A stretch of DNA of 10,749 nt from Thermomicrobiaceae bacterium (GTDB lineage: Bacteria; Chloroflexota; Chloroflexia; Thermomicrobiales; Thermomicrobiaceae): positions 1 through 10,749 of the forward strand of contig SLFF01000248.1 of the NCBI GenBank assembly GCA_007124395.1, written 5' to 3'. Shown piece by piece: positions 6,253 to 10,749 of the stretch. A model generated the notes under the pieces. The model saw only the letters and a list, made by a program, of their open reading frames with translations. It was not told the DNA's origin and did no database searches. A program made the position numbers and the translations under genes. The stretch's first letter is position 1. Each line of letters begins with the position of its first letter.

Positions 6253-6281
6253 TCCCGACAGGTGGGATTAGCCTGTCGGGA
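6253..6281 (-). terminator. Hairpin overlapping the smc stop codon
   Basis: TCCCGACAGG (6253-6262) and CCTGTCGGGA (6272-6281) form a perfect 10-bp stem with a 9-nt loop that contains the smc TAA (6268-6270). It is well placed to end the smc transcript before the ABC promoter. The RNA after the stem is AAAUGUCAC and not a U-run, so it is a non-canonical terminator or a 3'-end protecting structure. Confidence 0.45.
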
Positions 6282-9200
6282 CCGGAGCCTCGTCTGGGAG
6301 CTTGAGTGAGACGACGCGGGAGATGGCGTCGGTGCCCATGGTGATGCCGTAGAGAACGTCGGAGCCTTCGATGGTCGCCCGATTGTGCGTCACGATCACG
6401 AATTGGGTTCTGGCGGCCAGATCGCGCAATTCGTCACGGAACCGGACCACGTTCGATTCATCGAGCGCGGCATCCACCTCATCGAGCAGGCAGAACGGGC
6501 TCGGGTTGACGCGCTGGATGGCGAAGAGGAGAGCCACCGCGGTCAGGGCACGCTCTCCACCGGAGAGCAAGGCCAGCGATTGCAGCTTCTTGCCGGGTGG
6601 CTGGGCAACGATATCGATCCCGATGCGATCTTCTTCACTTTCGCTGCGGACCAGCTGAGCACTGCCACCACCGAACAGCCGATGAAATGTCGACTGGAAC
6701 GCCTCGGCAACCTGCCCGAAAGTGCGATCGAACTCGTCGGCCATTGCCTGTTCCAGTTCTTTGAGCATCGAGTGGAGCGCTTCAGCGCCACTCTGGACGT
6801 CGTCGAGCTGGCTGCGCAGGAAGGTATAACGCTCCTGCTCCTGTTCGTACTGGGTGATCGTCTCCTCGCCGAACGCCCCGATTCTCCGGGCGCGTTGACG
6901 AAGGCGATGCAGGCTGGACTCCAGCTTCGGCATATCGAGATCATCCTCGACCGGGTGCTCATCGAGCAACGGCACGGGATCCTCGATCTCAAGAATGTCG
7001 ATGACCCGCTCAACGAGATGCGCCCCCTGTGCCTGTTCTCGTTCGATGTCGAAGCGCTGGCTATCCCGGGCGCGCTCGAGCTCGCGTTGCTGCTGCTGGA
7101 GTGTCTGAATTCGCTGAGTTCTGCCGGAGAGCGATGCCTGAAGGTCATCCCGCTGCTTTGCCAGGGGGCCCTGATCGCCAGTCAGTGACTCCAGCTCTAC
7201 GCGTGCCTTGTCGATCTGCTCCGTCAGCGATTGCAGATTGGCCGCCAGGCTCTCGAGGTTCTGATCGATTCTGGCGCGCTCGGCAGTGGCCTGCTGGCGC
7301 TCCTGCATCAACCGTTGTTGACGGGTGGTATCGCTCTCAGTTTGCTGGTCGATACCGTGCAGGCGTTCAGCGATCCGGCTGCGATCGTTCTCCAGCCCCC
7401 GAAGGTCGGAATCGTTGATTCCGGCCCGCAACTGGTCGATCTCTTTCATCAGCGATGCTCGCTGCTGATCGAGCGTGCCGAGCGTTTTCTCGTCTTCCTC
7501 GGCTTGCGAGACGAGTTGATCGATCTCGGCTGCGCGCGTTTCGGCCTCGCTAGTGGTGGTGCTGGTCTGTGATTGCAGTGACTCGAGGTCCCGCTGAGCC
7601 TGCTCCAGCTGCTGGCGCTGGGCGGCTTGCTCGCGCTTTGCCTGATCCAGCTGACTCTCGGCCTGCCGGAGCGCTGTCCGGGCGGTATCGAGATCGGATT
7701 GCTGTTGCTGTGCATCCGAGCGCGCGGTCTCCAGCTCGGCTTGCGTTGTGTCTCGCTGGCGATCCAGTTCAGCGATCTCGACCGGCAGGTCACGCAGTTC
7801 TCGCTCGCGACCGAGTGTGCCGCTCTGCCGGATGCGACTGCCGCCAGTGACCGAACCACCGGAGCGAGTGACTTCGCCATCCAGTGTCACCACCGTCCAT
7901 CCCGGGCGGAGCCGGTTGAGAATCTTGCGGGTGGTGGGCAGATCGTCGGTGATCACGGTTCGCCCGATCAGGCCGTTGAGTACAGGTTCCATCTCTGGGC
8001 TGAATTCGATGAGATCGACGGCGATCCCGTGAACTCCCGGCTCGTTGTTCAACGATGGCCGGTCCTGATTTCCGCTATTACGCTGGGTATCGAGCGGCTG
8101 GAACGTTGCTCGTCCGGCGTTCTGCCGTTTCAATAGTTCGATCGCTGCTTCGGCGTTGCTCCACCGTTCGACAATGATGTCCTGCAGATGACCGCCGAGT
8201 GCCGCCTCGATGGCGGTCTCGCGTTCTTCAGACACGGTGATCTGTGAGGCGAGCGTTCCGATGATGCCGCTCAGTTTTCCTGATTTTGTGGCATCGAGAA
8301 TCGCCTGTACGCCACGATGCAACCCTTCTCCCGATTCCTGGAGCCGTTGCAGGGCATCGAGTCGTGCCGAACGCTGGGTTCGTGCCGACTGGATCGATTC
8401 CAGCGCCTGGCGAGCGGTCTCAACGGCGTTGCGCTGTGTTTCGCCAGCCTGTTCCAGCCGGGTGATCTCCTGCCGATACGTGGCGCAGGTTGATTCCAGC
8501 GCAGCGGTTGCGTCGTTTGCCTTGCCCAGCGAATCCTGAAGTGTTGCGATCTGCTGCTCGATCTCGGATCGGCGCTGGCTGATCGATTCGGCCCGGGATT
8601 CGAGATCGTGCTGTTGCTGGAGCCGGTAATCGTGTTCGGCCCGTGCTTGATAGATTCGCTGCCGGACTGTCTCACGTTCCCGATCGATCTGGTGCTGGCG
8701 TTCAGCCATCTCGTTGATCTGTCGATCGAGATCCTGGCGGGATTGCTGCTGGGTGGAGAGTCGATCCTCGATCTCTGTGAGCTGCGTGGAGAGCGTCTCA
8801 CGCTCTGCTGCACGCTCGGCTAGACGGGCTTCGATTTGCGACAGTTCCTCGTTGACGGCGGATTGCCGTTCGTCGATCCGGTTGATCTCCGTGCGCAAGC
8901 TCTCCTGGCGTTGTCTGGTCAGGTCGATCTGGTGCTCCTGCTCTCGCAGGCTGGCACGCTTGTCGATCACTTGCTGATCGAGATCCTGCGCCTGTTGCTG
9001 CAGCGTTTCCAGCTCAGTTTGCTGCTGCTCGATCTCGGATTGCGCGCTCGCCAGATCGCGGGTCGCCTGCTCCAGTTGCTGTTCAGTGCTGGATGCCTTC
9101 TCATTGAGTTCCCGCAGCTGTTGCTGGTGAGTCCGCCAGAGGGATGAGTAGTAGCGAAGCGTTGTTTCGCGAAGTTCGCGCTGGACATCGGCGAATTCCC

Positions 9201-9834
9201 GGGCCTGCTTTGCCTGTCGCTCCAGCGTCTTGAGGCGAGGCTCGAGTTCGTTGAGCAGATCTTCAAGGCGGGTGCTGTTCGATGTTGTCTCGGCCAGGTG
9301 TCGGGATGTTGCCGCGTACTTCATCCGCAGGCCGGTGATGCCTGCCGCATGCTCGAACAGGCCGCGTCGCTCTTCCGGCCGCTGGCTCAGCGCGGCATCG
9401 ACCAGACCCTGTCCGATGACGGTATGCGACTGCCCGAAGGCTGCCGTAATGTGGTTGACATCTTTCAGTCGAACACGCGAGCCGTTGATCAGATACTGGT
9501 TTTCGCCGCTGCGATAGGCACGCCGTGTGATGCTCACTTCCTGAAACTCGATCGGCATATCGCCGCTGGAGTTGTCCAGGGTGAGCGTGACCTCGGCCAT
9601 GCCCACGGCAGACCGGGCGGTGCTTCCGGCGAAGATGACGTCTTCCGCCTTGCGCCCACGAAGGTTCGAATAGCTCTGCTCACCGAGTACCCAGCGCATG
9701 CCATCGGCGATGTTCGATTTTCCGGAACCGTTCGGCCCGATGATGGCGGTTATTCCGCTGTCGAACTCGAACACGGTCGGACGGGGGAAACTCTTGAATC
9801 CATTGAGTTCCAGCCGTTTGATGCGAACAGTCAT
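6268..9834 (-). CDS. smc: Chromosome segregation/condensation ATPase SMC
   Basis: SMC is the core of the bacterial condensin that, with ScpA and ScpB, loops and compacts the nucleoid. The 1188-residue product has the full architecture. The N-terminal head carries Walker A GPNGSGKSN (33-41) and LGEQSYSNLRG. A coiled coil runs from about 175 to 500, rich in Gln, Glu and Arg heptads. The hinge at about 505-665 includes LGGHLQDIIV and the Gly-rich SGGSVTGGS. The returning coil runs to about 1040, and the C-terminal head has signature LSGGERALTAVALLFA (from 1090), Walker B FCLLDEVDAALDESN (about 1114-1128) and the switch THNRATIE. Length is normal. The ATG at 9832-9834 has GGAG four bases ahead, and the conserved MTVRIKRLELNGFKSF start supports it. 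scpA and scpB are not nearby. The head-domain wording (RRAYRSGEN, GQGLVDAALS) is what suggests Chloroflexota. Confidence 0.98.
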   Translation of the reverse strand: MTVRIKRLELNGFKSFPRPTVFEFDSGITAIIGPNGSGKSNIADGMRWVLGEQSYSNLRGRKAEDVIFAGSTARSAVGMAEVTLTLDNSSGDMPIEFQEVSITRRAYRSGENQYLINGSRVRLKDVNHITAAFGQSHTVIGQGLVDAALSQRPEERRGLFEHAAGITGLRMKYAATSRHLAETTSNSTRLEDLLNELEPRLKTLERQAKQAREFADVQRELRETTLRYYSSLWRTHQQQLRELNEKASSTEQQLEQATRDLASAQSEIEQQQTELETLQQQAQDLDQQVIDKRASLREQEHQIDLTRQRQESLRTEINRIDERQSAVNEELSQIEARLAERAAERETLSTQLTEIEDRLSTQQQSRQDLDRQINEMAERQHQIDRERETVRQRIYQARAEHDYRLQQQHDLESRAESISQRRSEIEQQIATLQDSLGKANDATAALESTCATYRQEITRLEQAGETQRNAVETARQALESIQSARTQRSARLDALQRLQESGEGLHRGVQAILDATKSGKLSGIIGTLASQITVSEERETAIEAALGGHLQDIIVERWSNAEAAIELLKRQNAGRATFQPLDTQRNSGNQDRPSLNNEPGVHGIAVDLIEFSPEMEPVLNGLIGRTVITDDLPTTRKILNRLRPGWTVVTLDGEVTRSGGSVTGGSRIRQSGTLGRERELRDLPVEIAELDRQRDTTQAELETARSDAQQQQSDLDTARTALRQAESQLDQAKREQAAQRQQLEQAQRDLESLQSQTSTTTSEAETRAAEIDQLVSQAEEDEKTLGTLDQQRASLMKEIDQLRAGINDSDLRGLENDRSRIAERLHGIDQQTESDTTRQQRLMQERQQATAERARIDQNLESLAANLQSLTEQIDKARVELESLTGDQGPLAKQRDDLQASLSGRTQRIQTLQQQQRELERARDSQRFDIEREQAQGAHLVERVIDILEIEDPVPLLDEHPVEDDLDMPKLESSLHRLRQRARRIGAFGEETITQYEQEQERYTFLRSQLDDVQSGAEALHSMLKELEQAMADEFDRTFGQVAEAFQSTFHRLFGGGSAQLVRSESEEDRIGIDIVAQPPGKKLQSLALLSGGERALTAVALLFAIQRVNPSPFCLLDEVDAALDESNVVRFRDELRDLAARTQFVIVTHNRATIEGSDVLYGITMGTDAISRVVSLKLPDEAPVPTG

Positions 9835-9877
9835 GACACTCCAGATACGGGGTTTCGGCGCAGAACAGCGCTGGGGT

Positions 9878-9907
9878 ATGGTAGCACCTGTACGGTCACA
9901 TCACCAA
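9878..9907 (-). promoter_or_regulatory. Possible promoter for smc
   Basis: In the 92-bp gap upstream of smc the minus strand has TTGGTG (9902-9907), an 18-nt spacer and TACCAT (9878-9883). The -10 is preceded by TGC, giving an extended -10. The -35 match is weak. The transcript would begin near 9871, leaving a leader of about 37 nt. smc may alternatively be read through from the pyrophosphatase-like gene, since I see no terminator between them. Confidence 0.3.
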
Positions 9908-9926
9908 TCAGGATCGCGGCGTCAGT

Positions 9927-10373
9927 TCAGGCCCGGGCAGCCTGTGCCCGCCGGATACGGGCAGAGGCCACGTTCTCGTCACGCCACTGGCCGATCTGGC
10001 TCCATTCGGAGAACCAGTCATCGATCGCCTGAATCTGCTCGACCGGAGTCTCCTGAAAGCGCGAGATGTGGCCGAGCAGGGGGTCGCTGATCAGCACGCC
10101 GACAACTTTGTCATCGCCATCCGGGCGCAACAATACGCCGATTGCCTGAACCTCGACCTGCTGGCCGGTCTCCAGCGGATCGGTTGACAGCACCAGAATG
10201 TCGAGCTCATCCCCATCGGCCGGATTCCGGGTATCGACGATGTATCCATAGTTGGCCGGCCACGGACGACTGCTATGAGGGTGTGGCGAGGTGGTCCAGT
10301 TGTTCGTCTCGGCATTCCAGTGGTGGCGGACGGTGCTGCCGACCGGGTCTTCGATGATCACGCTGACATTCAT
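9927..10373 (-). CDS. Family I inorganic pyrophosphatase-like protein with altered active site
   Basis: This 148-residue protein is homologous to soluble family I pyrophosphatases, which hydrolyse PPi to phosphate in the cytosol. The core WPANYGYIVDT (38-48) plus DGDELD (53-58) matches the family signature, and DGDDK (85-89) keeps the counterparts of E. coli Asp97, Asp102 and Lys104. An ungapped comparison from residue 10 to PANYG, made by eye, puts Arg16, His18 and Pro30 where E. coli has Lys29, Glu31 and Arg43. Near the C-terminus Trp124-Ser125 stand where Tyr141-Lys142 are expected. Metal-binding Asp residues thus survive, while most phosphate-binding residues do not. It is also shorter than the usual ~170 residues. 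The start is ATG at 10371-10373 with GGAG (10381-10384); an upstream in-frame start near 10436 would lie inside the rhodanese gene. It may be a divergent or non-catalytic homologue. Confidence 0.8.
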   Translation of the reverse strand: MNVSVIIEDPVGSTVRHHWNAETNNWTTSPHPHSSRPWPANYGYIVDTRNPADGDELDILVLSTDPLETGQQVEVQAIGVLLRPDGDDKVVGVLISDPLLGHISRFQETPVEQIQAIDDWFSEWSQIGQWRDENVASARIRRAQAARA

Positions 10374-10377
10374 CGGG

Positions 10378-10749
10378 TTACTCCACTTCCTCGATCGGCA
10401 GATCCGGATCGGCACCCCAGTCCGCCCATGATCCATCGTACATGCGGACGTTCTCGAAGCCGAGCAGTTTCAGGGTGAACCAGGTATGCGCGCCTTTTAC
10501 TCCATGCAGCCCGTAGGCAATCACCGTCTGGTCCGTCTCCGGGTCGAGATCGTCCGGAAGCATGTCAAGCAACTCCTCGGCGGACTTGAAGTAGGGAACC
10601 TGGCCGTCCTGGAGCGTCTGGTCTCTCGGGAAATGTACCGATGATGGGATCTGCCCGTGTCTGAGCCGATCGAACCATGTCTCTCGCTGATCTTCCCGGC
10701 TGCGGCCATCTACGATCATCGTGTCCGGGTCGTCGATTGCCGACTGGAC
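10378..10749 (-). CDS. Rhodanese-like sulfurtransferase, C-terminal domain lacking catalytic Cys (5' part beyond right edge)
   Basis: The reading frame is open to the right edge, so the true start lies outside; an internal ATG at 10717-10719 falls inside the domain and is not the start. The 123 visible residues are a rhodanese fold of the tandem thiosulfate/3-mercaptopyruvate sulfurtransferase type: IVDGRSRED, then HGQIPSSVHFP, and HTWFTLKLLGFENVRMYDGSWADWG with the ending DPDLPIEE. Active members carry the persulfide Cys in YCxxGV. Here the text is YGLHGVKGAHT, with Gly encoded at 10510-10512, and there is no Cys in the whole visible part. Family members normally move a sulfane sulfur from thiosulfate or mercaptopyruvate to an acceptor; this one should not do so by the usual route. 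Its last codons hold the ribosome-binding site of the pyrophosphatase-like gene, which starts 4 nt after the stop. Confidence 0.85.
   Translation of the reverse strand, partial: VQSAIDDPDTMIVDGRSREDQRETWFDRLRHGQIPSSVHFPRDQTLQDGQVPYFKSAEELLDMLPDDLDPETDQTVIAYGLHGVKGAHTWFTLKLLGFENVRMYDGSWADWGADPDLPIEEVE
10381..10384 (-). promoter_or_regulatory. Ribosome-binding site inside the rhodanese gene end, coupling it to the next gene
   Basis: GGAG lies in the last two sense codons of the rhodanese gene (GTG GAG TAA), seven bases before the ATG at 10371-10373. This supports that ATG as the start of the pyrophosphatase-like gene and indicates translational coupling of the pair. Confidence 0.7.

Noticed and set aside
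6385..7188. Plus-strand open frame of 267 codons within smc
   Set aside because: It lies opposite the SMC C-terminal head and coil and shows no recognisable protein sequence.
9298..10032. Plus-strand open frame opposite the smc start and the pyrophosphatase end
   Set aside because: It is the antisense shadow of the conserved SMC N-terminal head and crosses into the next gene; no motif or ribosome-binding site.
10374..10436. Upstream start extending the pyrophosphatase-like protein by 21 residues
   Set aside because: It would overlap the end of the rhodanese gene. The extra residues do not resemble the family, and GGAG is correctly placed for the ATG at 10371-10373.
1..10749. CRISPR arrays, tRNA or rRNA genes, insertion sequences, prophage or defence genes
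   Set aside because: No regular spaced repeats, cloverleaf sequences, transposase or integrase motifs were found on either strand. Apart from the intergenic palindromes, the window is ordinary core genome.

Overview
The window looks like chromosomal DNA of a free-living bacterium, most likely a member of the Chloroflexota. This placement is an inference. It rests on the moderately high GC content, on the wording of the SMC head domain (MPIEFQEVSITRRAYRSGEN, then VIGQGLVDAALS), and on a general resemblance of ArgG, ArgH and the ABC pair to Chloroflexota proteins. No rRNA, tRNA, transposase, integrase, phage gene or CRISPR array is visible, so this is housekeeping sequence and not an island.

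Layout, left to right. (1) Positions 1-2165, minus strand: the last two arginine biosynthesis genes, argG then argH. ArgG joins citrulline and aspartate into argininosuccinate, and ArgH splits that into arginine and fumarate. argH runs off the left edge. The 259-bp gap between them holds a REP-like palindrome and a second strong hairpin. (2) Positions 2166-2747: a 582-bp divergent intergenic region with no convincing gene but several inverted repeats. These include a run of three hairpins just ahead of the next gene and, on the argG strand, a short T-box-like core. (3) Positions 2748-3911, plus strand: a multi-pass membrane protein of the LPG_synthase_TM (UPF0104/YbhN) family. (4) Positions 3912-4049: a convergent gap filled by a 90-bp imperfect inverted repeat. 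(5) Positions 4050-6073, minus strand: a two-gene ABC-2 exporter operon (ATPase, then permease), with a good sigma-70-type promoter and a palindromic operator candidate upstream. (6) Positions 6268-9834, minus strand: smc, the chromosome-condensation ATPase, complete at 1188 residues. (7) Positions 9927-10749, minus strand: a rhodanese-like gene entering from the right edge, followed 4 nt later by a family I pyrophosphatase-like gene.

Most of the window is ordinary. The most unusual part is the right end. The rhodanese domain has glycine where the catalytic cysteine should be and has no cysteine anywhere in its visible part. The pyrophosphatase homologue next to it keeps the metal-binding aspartates but has lost most of the basic and other substrate-side residues of family I enzymes. 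Two apparently altered enzymes in one translationally coupled unit suggest a repurposed function. The second tier of interest is the structured intergenic DNA: the tandem hairpins at 2611-2694, the element at 3931-4020 and the operator-like palindrome at 6158-6172.
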